A stretch of DNA of 64,000 nt, taken from the NCBI GenBank assembly GCA_003584705.1, contig AP018536.1, positions 2,914,001 to 2,978,000 of the forward strand, given 5' to 3'. Positions 57,624 to 64,000 of the stretch are shown here, piece after piece. The notes under the pieces are model-generated. The model was not told the origin of the DNA. It did no database searches and saw only the letters and a program-made list of their open reading frames with translations. Source of the stretch: Lachnospiraceae bacterium GAM79. Its GTDB lineage: Bacteria > Bacillota > Clostridia > Lachnospirales > Lachnospiraceae. Positions within the stretch are counted from its first letter, which is position 1. The number at the start of each line of letters is the position of its first letter. Both the position numbers and the translations under genes were made by a program.

Positions 57624-57676
57624 AACAGCCGGGACATCTTCGGAGGATTTAATCCTCCAGAAATGCCTCGGCTGTT
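57624..57676 (+). terminator. Terminator after the AraC-type regulator, overlapping the ispD 3' end
   Basis: AACAGCCG (57624-57631) pairs with CGGCTGTT (57669-57676), with GGAGGATT/AATCCTCC inside; TTTTC follows. The structure includes the last codons of ispD on the other strand. Confidence 0.75.
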
Positions 57677-58476
57677 TTCATATCTTCCGGCGTTGTGATC
57701 TTAATATTCTGATAAGAAGCCTCTACCAGCTTCACTCTTGTCTCAGTAAACAGTTCCACCACGCTGGCATCATCCGTTACCTGAATGCCCTGTTCCTGCA
57801 TCCTGGGAAGACGATTTTTCAGTCTCTCGTATGCCTGCAGGATCAGGCTGGTCTCAAATACCTGCGGTGTCTGGATATTCCAGACGGTTCTTCGATCCGG
57901 AGTGGACAGGGCAAAGCCTTCTCCGTCACTGATCTTTACCGTATCCTTGCTCTGTACCGCCGCCACACAGGCCTGATATTGCACGGCCGCTGCATAGGTA
58001 TCTTCTAATATCTTCTCTGTCAGAAAAGGTCTGGCTCCATCGTGAATGAACACATATCCGTGCTCATTGGGTACTTTCAACCGTCCGTCAGCAATCAGCT
58101 GTAAGGCTCTCCCCACGGACAGATACCGTTCCGCTCCTCCAGAAGTAATAATATTTACTTTGGTAAAATGATATTTTTGCACGATTTCTTCCCGGACATA
58201 GGGAATATCCTGCTCTGCCGTCACCAGAATGCAGTCATCAATGATCCGGGATTCCTCCACCGCATGCAAGGCATACCAGATCAGTGGCTTTTCTTTTAAC
58301 GGTAAAAACTGCTTCGCCACCGCCGACTGCATGCGGCTTCCGCTGCCCGCCGCAAGGATAATAGCGGTACATCTGGGCTTTTCCCCATTCTCCTGAGGCT
58401 CCTGTCCGTTTTCCATCTCATTTTTCATGCTGTAATCTTCTGTCTCATTTCTGTCCTGTGCTACTCTGTCTACCAT
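57649..58476 (-). CDS. ispD: 2-C-methyl-D-erythritol 4-phosphate cytidylyltransferase
   Basis: 275 residues; IspD joins CTP to methylerythritol phosphate in the non-mevalonate isoprenoid pathway. Nucleotide-binding AIILAAGSGSRM is at ~38-49, then VFIHDGARPFL (about 143), WNIQTPQVF, VTDDASVVE and the final IKITTPEDM. The first ~35 residues are an extra hydrophilic extension; the start at 58476 has a distant AAGGA, and another in-frame start within this extension is possible. Last gene of the tsa/rnz cluster. Confidence 0.93.
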   Translation of the reverse strand: MVDRVAQDRNETEDYSMKNEMENGQEPQENGEKPRCTAIILAAGSGSRMQSAVAKQFLPLKEKPLIWYALHAVEESRIIDDCILVTAEQDIPYVREEIVQKYHFTKVNIITSGGAERYLSVGRALQLIADGRLKVPNEHGYVFIHDGARPFLTEKILEDTYAAAVQYQACVAAVQSKDTVKISDGEGFALSTPDRRTVWNIQTPQVFETSLILQAYERLKNRLPRMQEQGIQVTDDASVVELFTETRVKLVEASYQNIKITTPEDMKTAEAFLED

Positions 58477-58513
58477 ATTGTGTCTGTCTTTCCTTGAAGT
58501 CTTTTTTCGGTTC

Positions 58514-59551
58514 TTATCGCTCGCCCAGCTTTAAATTCGGCACCGCATTCAGATCATAACCGCTGCGGACACCCTTAATGTACTCGTAATAGCCGGCCAC
58601 ACCGATCATCGCCGCATTATCGGTACAGAAAATGGGGGAGGGATGATAAAATGCTATGTTACGTTTTCCGCATTCTTCCTCAAACGCTGCCCGCAGGGAA
58701 GAATTCGAAGCCACGCCGCCGGCAATGGCAAATTTATTCAGTCCATAAGCCTTCACTGCATGGAGGGAATGGCTCACCAGCACATCTACGACTGCTTTCT
58801 GGAAGGAAGCAGCCACATCCGCCTGATTAATCTCTTCTCCCTTCATCTGGCATCCGTTCAGATAGTTCAGCACTGCGGATTTCAGACCGCTGAAGCTGAA
58901 ATCATATTCATTCTCCGCCACTGCTGCTCTGGGGAAGTGGATGGCATCCGGATTGCCCTCCTTCGACACCTTGTCAATCTTGGGACCGCCGGGATATCCC
59001 AGTCCGATGGCACGAGCCACCTTGTCAAAAGCTTCTCCCGCCGCATCATCTCTGGTCCGTCCGATGATCTCATATTCACCGTAATCCTTGACCACCACCA
59101 GATGTGAGTGGCCGCCGGACGCCACCAGACAGATAAAAGGAGGCTCCAGTTCTTTATTCTCAATGAAGTTGGCACTGATGTGTCCCTCAATATGATGTAC
59201 TCCAACCAGGGGAATTCCGGTAGCAAAACTGATTGCTTTTGCCTCAGATACACCCACCAGAAGTGCTCCCACCAATCCGGGACCATAGGTCACCGCAATG
59301 GCGGTAATGTCTTCCAGCGTCACATGGGCATCGGCAAGCGCCTGCTCAATGACCTGATTGATCTTCTCGATATGTTTGCGGGATGCGATTTCCGGCACCA
59401 CACCACCGTACAGGGTATGTAATGCAATCTGTGAGGAAATGACGTTGGAAAGCACTTCCCTGCCGTTTTTCACCACAGAAGCCGCTGTCTCATCACAGGA
59501 GCTCTCAATTCCCAGAATATAAATATCTTTTTGTTTTTCTGTCTCTGCCAT
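58514..59551 (-). CDS. tsaD: tRNA N6-adenosine threonylcarbamoyltransferase
   Basis: 345 residues from the ATG at 59551; the frame extends to 59602 but would overlap the upstream gene and lacks a ribosome-binding site. Transfers threonylcarbamoyl from the TsaC product to A37 of ANN-decoding tRNAs. ASKA-fold motifs: [16 protein letters not shown] at the start, the metal-binding HHIEGH (about 112-117), [12 protein letters not shown], and [12 protein letters not shown]. Partner genes tsaB and tsaE lie a few kb upstream on the same strand. Confidence 0.96.
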   Translation of the reverse strand: MAETEKQKDIYILGIESSCDETAASVVKNGREVLSNVISSQIALHTLYGGVVPEIASRKHIEKINQVIEQALADAHVTLEDITAIAVTYGPGLVGALLVGVSEAKAISFATGIPLVGVHHIEGHISANFIENKELEPPFICLVASGGHSHLVVVKDYGEYEIIGRTRDDAAGEAFDKVARAIGLGYPGGPKIDKVSKEGNPDAIHFPRAAVAENEYDFSFSGLKSAVLNYLNGCQMKGEEINQADVAASFQKAVVDVLVSHSLHAVKAYGLNKFAIAGGVASNSSLRAAFEEECGKRNIAFYHPSPIFCTDNAAMIGVAGYYEYIKGVRSGYDLNAVPNLKLGER

Positions 59552-59570
59552 TTTTCTGCCTACTTTGCTT

Positions 59571-60176
59571 TTAATTATTCTCCTGCTGTTCCAGACTGTC
59601 ATTCAACTGATCCGCCGTCTCCCAGCCGTAGATCCTCCATTTGCGGTTTTCATCCCTGCGAAGCAGATATACCAGCATGGTGGAACTCTTTTTTCCGTTT
59701 TCCGTCATGCCATAGCCACAGGCAATCCGGGCAAAAGAATATCCGTCTGCTGTATAATAGTCCACATTGGTGCTGGACGCAAGAGAAACACTTGTTATTT
59801 TTCTCTTATTGTCCTTATAGTTCTTAACCTCTCCCTGTAATCGGGTCAGATAGGTATCTTCTTCGTTATTTGCCCGGAGTTCCTCATCGAACAGCTGAAG
59901 GGATTTCCTGCCCAGTTCCTGAAGCTCCTCCGTGGTACAGTCTTCATTGTAGAAGCATTTGATCAGATCATTGTAATATCTGATTACTTCCTTAGGTGTC
60001 GCAGGATAATTATTGGTCAGATCTCTGGAGAGTGCCGTATCCACCTCTGACATAATGGCCTCCTGCTGTTCTGTCCTGCTTTTTCCCGACAGATACGAAT
60101 AATATCCCACTACCAGGACAATGAGGAAGATCAGAAAAACCGTAATTTTCGTCATCGACGTGTTGTTTTTTTTCAT
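59571..60176 (-). CDS. DUF6715-like lipidless membrane-anchored protein
   Basis: 201 residues. One N-terminal membrane helix (~9-28, [20 protein letters not shown]) and a soluble domain outside the cytoplasm. That domain has [20 protein letters not shown], an alpha-helical start, and an NTF2-like beta part with [23 protein letters not shown] and [13 protein letters not shown]. It resembles the DUF6715 proteins of Clostridia, function unknown. Situated between rnz and tsaD, six bases after rnz. Confidence 0.75.
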   Translation of the reverse strand: MKKNNTSMTKITVFLIFLIVLVVGYYSYLSGKSRTEQQEAIMSEVDTALSRDLTNNYPATPKEVIRYYNDLIKCFYNEDCTTEELQELGRKSLQLFDEELRANNEEDTYLTRLQGEVKNYKDNKRKITSVSLASSTNVDYYTADGYSFARIACGYGMTENGKKSSTMLVYLLRRDENRKWRIYGWETADQLNDSLEQQENN

Positions 60177-60182
60177 ATTTTC

Positions 60183-61097
60183 CTACTTCCCTTCATCAAA
60201 GTTCAATTCCATGGTCCAGCCGTCCTTTGCCGCATAAGCTGCGGGGAAAATCTTCCGGACATCATCCATGAATTCCTCAGGTCTCGTCATAGAAGGGCTG
60301 TAATGTGTCAGCCACAGTTTCGGTGCCCCCACTTCTTTTGCGATCTTCGCCGCTTCGTACATTGTCATGTGCTTATGTTCTCTGGCTTTGACCAGCTTGT
60401 CGGGTTCGCCATACATTCCTTCCAGAATCAGCAGATCCGCTCCCTGGGCATTCTGACGGATGCTTTCAGTAGGACGGGTGTCTGTACTGTAGGTCACCTT
60501 CAGGCCCTTTCGTTCCGCTCCCAGTACCATATCCGGAGTGAAGACTCTTCCGTTTTCCTCCAGAGTCTCCCCCTTTTGCAGACGGCTCCAGAATTTCATG
60601 GGGATTTCCTGCTCCAAAGCTCTGTCCTTATCAAATCGACCCGCACGGTCAATCACCATACTGTACCCATAACAGAGCACATTGTGGTTCACTTTGAAGG
60701 CTTCCAGACGAAATCCTTCAAAAGAAAATGTCTGGGCATTCTCCGTGATCTCCATGCATTTTACTTCAAAAGGAAGCTCCGGTGCGATCACCCGCAGAGA
60801 AGCCACCACTTTGGCAAGTCCCCTGGGCCCGATCAGGAGCAGCGGTTCCGTGCGCTCTGCATTTCCCATGGTCAGAAGCATTCCCGGAAGACCGCTGATA
60901 TGATCTGCGTGAAAATGGGTAAAGCAGATAATGTCGATGGGGTTCGGGCTCCAGCCTTTTTCCCTCATGGCAATCTGGGTGCCCTCTCCGCAGTCGATCA
61001 GAATACTTTTCCCGTTATAGCGCATCATCAGGGAGGTCAGCCATCTGTAAGGCAGTGGCATCATTCCTCCGGTTCCCAATAAGCAAACGTCTAACAT
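60183..61097 (-). CDS. rnz: Ribonuclease Z
   Basis: 304 residues from the ATG at 61097 (GAGG four to five bases upstream). Metallo-beta-lactamase fold enzyme that cuts the 3' trailer from tRNA precursors. This matters here because none of the tRNAs in the window encodes CCA. The zinc motif FTHFHADHISGLPG (about 59-72) is intact, with further ligands in FKVNHNV, YSTDTRPT and HKHMTMYEAA, and WLTHYSPS near the end. Length is typical of RNase Z short forms. Confidence 0.95.
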   Translation of the reverse strand: MLDVCLLGTGGMMPLPYRWLTSLMMRYNGKSILIDCGEGTQIAMREKGWSPNPIDIICFTHFHADHISGLPGMLLTMGNAERTEPLLLIGPRGLAKVVASLRVIAPELPFEVKCMEITENAQTFSFEGFRLEAFKVNHNVLCYGYSMVIDRAGRFDKDRALEQEIPMKFWSRLQKGETLEENGRVFTPDMVLGAERKGLKVTYSTDTRPTESIRQNAQGADLLILEGMYGEPDKLVKAREHKHMTMYEAAKIAKEVGAPKLWLTHYSPSMTRPEEFMDDVRKIFPAAYAAKDGWTMELNFDEGK

Positions 61098-61143
61098 CTT
61101 TCCTCGCAATCTTGCCTAAGCAGCATCTTTTTGTTCTTTCTGT

Positions 61144-61383
61144 CTATAAAAGCTCTGTCTCCGGCATTTCTTCCACCGGAACGGCAAACGTATGGATCCA
61201 TTTGTCATAGCAGTCTTCGCACAGGTCAAACTTGTGTCTGAGCCCGTCTTTCCTGCTGAAATAGCCAAATCTCACATCTGCGGCGAAACATCCTTCACGG
61301 ACGATTTCATTTTCTATCTTCAACTCCTTGCCGCAGCCGTTACAGATTACCTGCTGTAATTTACCGTTTTCTTCTTTTCGCAT
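61144..61383 (-). CDS. Small protein with two CxxC motifs
   Basis: 79 residues from the ATG at 61383, preceded by AAAGGTGG; an in-frame start at 61434 is less likely. Two cysteine pairs, CNGC (about 14-17) and CEDC (about 60-63), probably bind zinc. The middle, EGCFAADVRFGYFSRKDGLRHKFDL, is conserved-looking. No known family recognised. It lies between rimI and rnz on the same strand. Confidence 0.65.
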   Translation of the reverse strand: MRKEENGKLQQVICNGCGKELKIENEIVREGCFAADVRFGYFSRKDGLRHKFDLCEDCYDKWIHTFAVPVEEMPETELL

Positions 61384-61474
61384 CCTGTTTCCACCTTTCT
61401 GACTGTAAATGTTACCTTTTGACCCTGGCATCATTATAATGGATAATCCGCCGGAAAAGTGATGGTAATACTTG

Positions 61475-61912
61475 TTAACGGCGCCACATGATCATGGCAT
61501 CCTCTGTCGGTTTTTCATAAAATTTCGGGCGGATCCCCTCGGAGACAAAACCGAATTTCTCATACAAGTGGATGGCCGGTGCATTGCTCACTCTGACTTC
61601 CAGCGTATATGCTGTGATCCCGCGCTCATTGCCGAGGCGTAACAACTCTTCCAGCATTTTGCCGCCAATGCCCAGATTTCGATATTCCGGTGCTGTCACC
61701 ACGTTGTCGATATTGCCCTCATGAAAACTGTCCGTCAGCCCGGCGCAGCCCGCGATATGACCGTCTGCCTCCGCCACGACATACAGGCAATAATCTCTCG
61801 TCAGAAGTCCTCTGAAATCTTCCGCCAACCATGGCATGCTGAAGGACGCAGCTTCGATCCGGCTCAGTTCTTCGATATCCGTATTCTGTAACTTACGAAC
61901 TTCTATTTTCAT
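61475..61912 (-). CDS. rimI: Ribosomal protein S18 alanine N-acetyltransferase
   Basis: 145 residues, GNAT fold. The acetyl-CoA binding loop is RNLGIGGKMLEEL (about 78-90) and the RimI-typical LEVRVSNAPAIHLYEKFGF follows. Its ATG overlaps the tsaB stop by four bases, the common tsaE-tsaB-rimI order in Firmicutes. Confidence 0.94.
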   Translation of the reverse strand: MKIEVRKLQNTDIEELSRIEAASFSMPWLAEDFRGLLTRDYCLYVVAEADGHIAGCAGLTDSFHEGNIDNVVTAPEYRNLGIGGKMLEELLRLGNERGITAYTLEVRVSNAPAIHLYEKFGFVSEGIRPKFYEKPTEDAMIMWRR

Positions 61913-62667
61913 GCCTGTGCCTCTTTTGCAGCCTTCTCCTGTTCCTCTCGTTCCCGCTCTGCCTGGCTCTTACGCAGGTATTCGGGTTCATGCTCCGCTG
62001 CGGTCACCGTTCTGCCATGTGCATAGTAGACAGCTCCCAGAGAAGCCACACTGGCAGCACGCTGACGATTATTTGCAGCCGGAGCAAAGGAGCAGGGAAC
62101 CTTCAGTTTCTGTAAGATCTGTTCCCTGTAGACCGGAACGCCGTCTCCTAAGAAGATCACTTCCCGTCCCAGACGGTTTAATTCCTCCACCAGCTCGTCC
62201 ACGGCAATAGCGCACTGCTCTTTGATACTGTGCATCACAAGTTGATGTTCTGAGCTTTCCTTTTCCGGGATCTCCTCTTTACAGAACTCATAAATTCCGG
62301 TATATACCTGATTCCTTCTGGCATCCATGATGGGACATACCAGCTTGTCCGTTCCCCAGAGGTTAAAAGCCAGTCCCTCCAGTGTCGGGACCTCTACCAG
62401 CGGAAGGTTCAGTGCCAGTCCCAGTCCCTTTGCCGTAGCCGCCCCGATCCGAAGTCCGGTAAAAGAACCAGGTCCTGCGGAAATGGCAATCGCATCAATG
62501 GTATGCAGATCCAGATCGATCATCTGCCGGATCTCATCCAGCATGGGTAATAATGTCTGGGAATGTGTTTTCTTGTAATCCGTGGTGTATTCCGCGATCA
62601 GGACGTCATCCTCCACGATGGCGGCGCTGGCCACCAGTCCGGAACTGTCCAAAGCTAATATTTTCAT
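61909..62667 (-). CDS. tsaB: tRNA threonylcarbamoyladenosine biosynthesis protein TsaB
   Basis: 252 residues. ASKA-fold partner that scaffolds TsaD. MKILALDSSGLVASAAIV opens the protein; HSQTLLPMLDEI and AISAGPGSFTGLRIGAATAKGLG are diagnostic. The final ~25 residues are a charged Glu/Arg/Ala-rich tail. Start overlaps the tsaE stop by four bases. Confidence 0.95.
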   Translation of the reverse strand: MKILALDSSGLVASAAIVEDDVLIAEYTTDYKKTHSQTLLPMLDEIRQMIDLDLHTIDAIAISAGPGSFTGLRIGAATAKGLGLALNLPLVEVPTLEGLAFNLWGTDKLVCPIMDARRNQVYTGIYEFCKEEIPEKESSEHQLVMHSIKEQCAIAVDELVEELNRLGREVIFLGDGVPVYREQILQKLKVPCSFAPAANNRQRAASVASLGAVYYAHGRTVTAAEHEPEYLRKSQAEREREEQEKAAKEAQA

Positions 62668-63140
62668 ACTGTAGTCCTCTCCTCAATCGTGATCCGGCGG
62701 TAATCAAAGCCTTTCTCCAGATCCTTTTCTATGGTCACCTGCCTGTAATGTTCCGGCAGGATCTCTTCGATCAGATTCGCCCACTCGATCAGGCAAAGTC
62801 CTTCCCCGTAAAAACAATCCTCATAGCCAATCTCCTCCATCTCCTCAACATCGCCAATACGATAGACATCAAAATGGTAAAAGGGCATACGTCCTTCCTC
62901 GTAGATCTGCACAATGGTAAAGGTCGGGCTGTTCACCGGCTCCGTGATTCCGAGGCCATCTGCCACACCTTGGGTAAATACGGTCTTGCCTACTCCCAGA
63001 TCACCGATCAGCGTGTAGACCTGTCCGGGAAGTGCTTCCCTGCCGATCCGCTGTCCCAGTGCAAAGGTCTCTTCCGCACTGTGGGTCTCTATGATCTCTT
63101 TTTTGCATTCTCTGTTATCTGCTGAATCGCCTGTTGTCAT
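62664..63140 (-). CDS. tsaE: tRNA threonylcarbamoyladenosine biosynthesis ATPase TsaE
   Basis: 158 residues, P-loop ATPase of the t6A complex. Walker A GDLGVGKT (about 46-53), the switch-like NSPTFTIVQIYE and YHFDVYRIGD, and the conserved LIEWANLIEEILP are present. First gene of the overlapping tsaE-tsaB-rimI operon; AAGGA precedes the ATG. Confidence 0.95.
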   Translation of the reverse strand: MTTGDSADNRECKKEIIETHSAEETFALGQRIGREALPGQVYTLIGDLGVGKTVFTQGVADGLGITEPVNSPTFTIVQIYEEGRMPFYHFDVYRIGDVEEMEEIGYEDCFYGEGLCLIEWANLIEEILPEHYRQVTIEKDLEKGFDYRRITIEERTTV

Positions 63141-63159
63141 TTTCCTTACGCTTTCTATT

Positions 63160-63228
63160 GTTACATGTTACGTGTTACGGTTATGCAGTTACTGTTACTT
63201 TTTATATAATTCGTAACTATTCGGAGCC
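63160..63228. repeat. GTTAC heptad repeats upstream of tsaE
   Basis: GTTAC occurs at 63160, 63167, 63174 and 63188 (multiples of seven bases) and again at 63194. It is followed by GTAACTATTCGGAGCC (63213-63228), a near-copy of the motif at 844-859. The rest of 63141-63327 shows no gene. Confidence 0.5.
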
Positions 63229-63327
63229 ATGCAAAACTGCGTTCTGCGAATGCCTGCATACAGACAGATAAGCAGTTTTATATGGCGAAGTAACCACATG
63301 CTCTATTCTTCTGCTGTATCCATGCAT

Positions 63328-63804
63328 CTAGCTGCGGATCTTCACTTTTGTGGGCGGCATATGGGTGGAAATCATTTCAATAACGTCCGTTGTCTTATCC
63401 TGCATCTGACTTTTAGGAAAAATTGTTGCATTATTTTTCGCCGTATACACAATGATGCTGCGTCCGGTGGATACCGCTTTCAAGCAATCCTCCCATTTCT
63501 GACAGGTGGAGCTGTCCCCCTGGGAGATGGTAATGCCGTTCTCATCCAACACATAATGCAGCGGTTCCTTGAAGACCGGATTGTTTACTGCCTGCTGTTT
63601 GCTCTTGATATAGAGTGTCCATGGGAGATATAACAGAATCACCACGCCAAGAATCAGATAGATCCAGTACTGTCTCGAGATGCCCACGATCACGCCCAAA
63701 GCTCCAATCACCGCTCCCAGAAGTCCGGACACACTGTTGTAGCTGTGCCGCAATAAAAAGTCATATAAATCCCCCGATGTAATCTTCACATCCAATTCTA
63801 CCAT
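63328..63804 (-). CDS. YcxB-like membrane protein
   Basis: 158 residues. A short soluble start, two membrane helices (~28-46 and ~49-66, VSGLLGAVIGALGVIVGI and WIYLILGVVILLYLPWTLYI) and a C-terminal beta-rich YcxB-type domain with YVLDENGITISQGDSSTCQKWEDCLKAVSTG. Function of the family unknown. AAGGA lies upstream of the ATG. Monocistronic with its own promoter. Confidence 0.82.
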   Translation of the reverse strand: MVELDVKITSGDLYDFLLRHSYNSVSGLLGAVIGALGVIVGISRQYWIYLILGVVILLYLPWTLYIKSKQQAVNNPVFKEPLHYVLDENGITISQGDSSTCQKWEDCLKAVSTGRSIIVYTAKNNATIFPKSQMQDKTTDVIEMISTHMPPTKVKIRS

Positions 63805-63908
63805 AATGAGTTCTTTCCTTATAATAATGTGACTGCATAGTTACTTGCTATTACAATCCCATCCCCACCATCCGGCGACTGCGCATAGGATTGCATACTA
63901 TAGAGAAC

Positions 63909-63937
63909 ATTATAAATTTTTTCCCATAAAAAAGCAA
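63909..63937 (-). promoter_or_regulatory. Promoter of the YcxB-like gene
   Basis: Minus strand TTGCTT (63937-63932), 17-base spacer, TATAAT (63914-63909); a leader of about 100 bases follows. Confidence 0.6.
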
Positions 63938-63941
63938 GTAA

Positions 63942-63980
63942 AGAACCGCAGGGATTCCAATATCTGTGACCTGCGGTTCT
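63942..63980 (-). terminator. Terminator of a minus-strand gene beyond the window
   Basis: AGAACCGCAGG (63942-63952) pairs with CCTGCGGTTCT (63970-63980); on the minus strand it is followed by TTTACTTGCTTTTTT, which also carries the next promoter's -35. Confidence 0.75.
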
Positions 63981-64000
63981 TATAGTTTGCATTTTATTTA

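Noticed and set aside
60303..61082. 259-codon plus-strand open frame
   Set aside because: Antisense shadow of rnz, whose zinc motifs are clear.

Overview
The window reads as chromosome of a low-to-moderate GC, spore-lineage Firmicute, most likely the family Lachnospiraceae (Clostridia). The reasons are the 16S rRNA sequence character, a DUF4317 gene, a Spo0A-type DNA-binding domain, YesM/YesN two-component genes, Lpl-type sugar transporters and abundant T-rich terminators. I do not claim a genus. Most genes lie on the minus strand.

Layout. 1-9.1 kb: housekeeping genes (a HAD phosphatase cut by the window edge, greA, a MraY-like transferase, nudC, a MurJ/YtgP-type flippase, glgA), with a 52-bp tandem repeat between nudC and the flippase. 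7.7-12.6 kb is a variable stretch. It holds an AlbA/Schlafen-type two-gene operon, a Spo0A DNA-binding domain without its receiver, a small HEAT-repeat protein, a decayed type III toxin-antitoxin locus (repeat RNA, terminator and a toxN gene with an internal deletion), and a methyltransferase behind a T-box leader. About 12.6-20.5 kb is a small Tn916-family integrative element. Its integrase, excisionase and Rep_trans/MOBT-type initiator are on the minus strand; an XRE regulator, a TetR regulator with an ABC exporter, an Orf7-like sigma factor and an Orf8-like protein are on the plus strand. No conjugation machinery is visible, so it looks mobilizable rather than self-transmissible. 20.5-23.7 kb: an HD hydrolase, Nudix-pyrophosphatase fusion and GrpB operon, then an orphan proteasome-like Ntn hydrolase.

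23.8-41.6 kb: DUF4317; a chemoreceptor paired with a BMP-type binding lipoprotein; an SbcD/SbcC-like (YhaO/YhaN) pair; and a binding-protein-dependent ABC importer (ATPase with a large insertion, fused permease, binding protein) beside a second operon of membrane protein, binding lipoprotein, sensor kinase and response regulator. That second operon probably senses the solute and controls the importer. 41.7-48.3 kb: a minus-strand rRNA operon in the order 16S, 5S, tRNA-Ala, tRNA-Ile, 23S, then five tRNAs, preceded by two tRNA-Ser genes. 48.5-57.6 kb: a plant-polysaccharide locus (GH115 alpha-glucuronidase, CE12-type acetylesterase, LplC/LplB permeases, LplA-type binding protein) with a divergent membrane-anchored AraC regulator. 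57.6-64 kb: ispD, tsaD, rnz, rimI, tsaB and tsaE, a tRNA-modification and processing cluster, and a YcxB-like protein.

The least ordinary items are the type III toxin-antitoxin remnant, the T-box in front of a methyltransferase, the stand-alone Spo0A DNA-binding domain, the orphan Ntn hydrolase, the 5S gene placed between 16S and 23S, and a family of perfect short hairpins with three-base loops in the rRNA spacers. Start codons below were chosen from visible ribosome-binding sites and often differ from the longest open frame.
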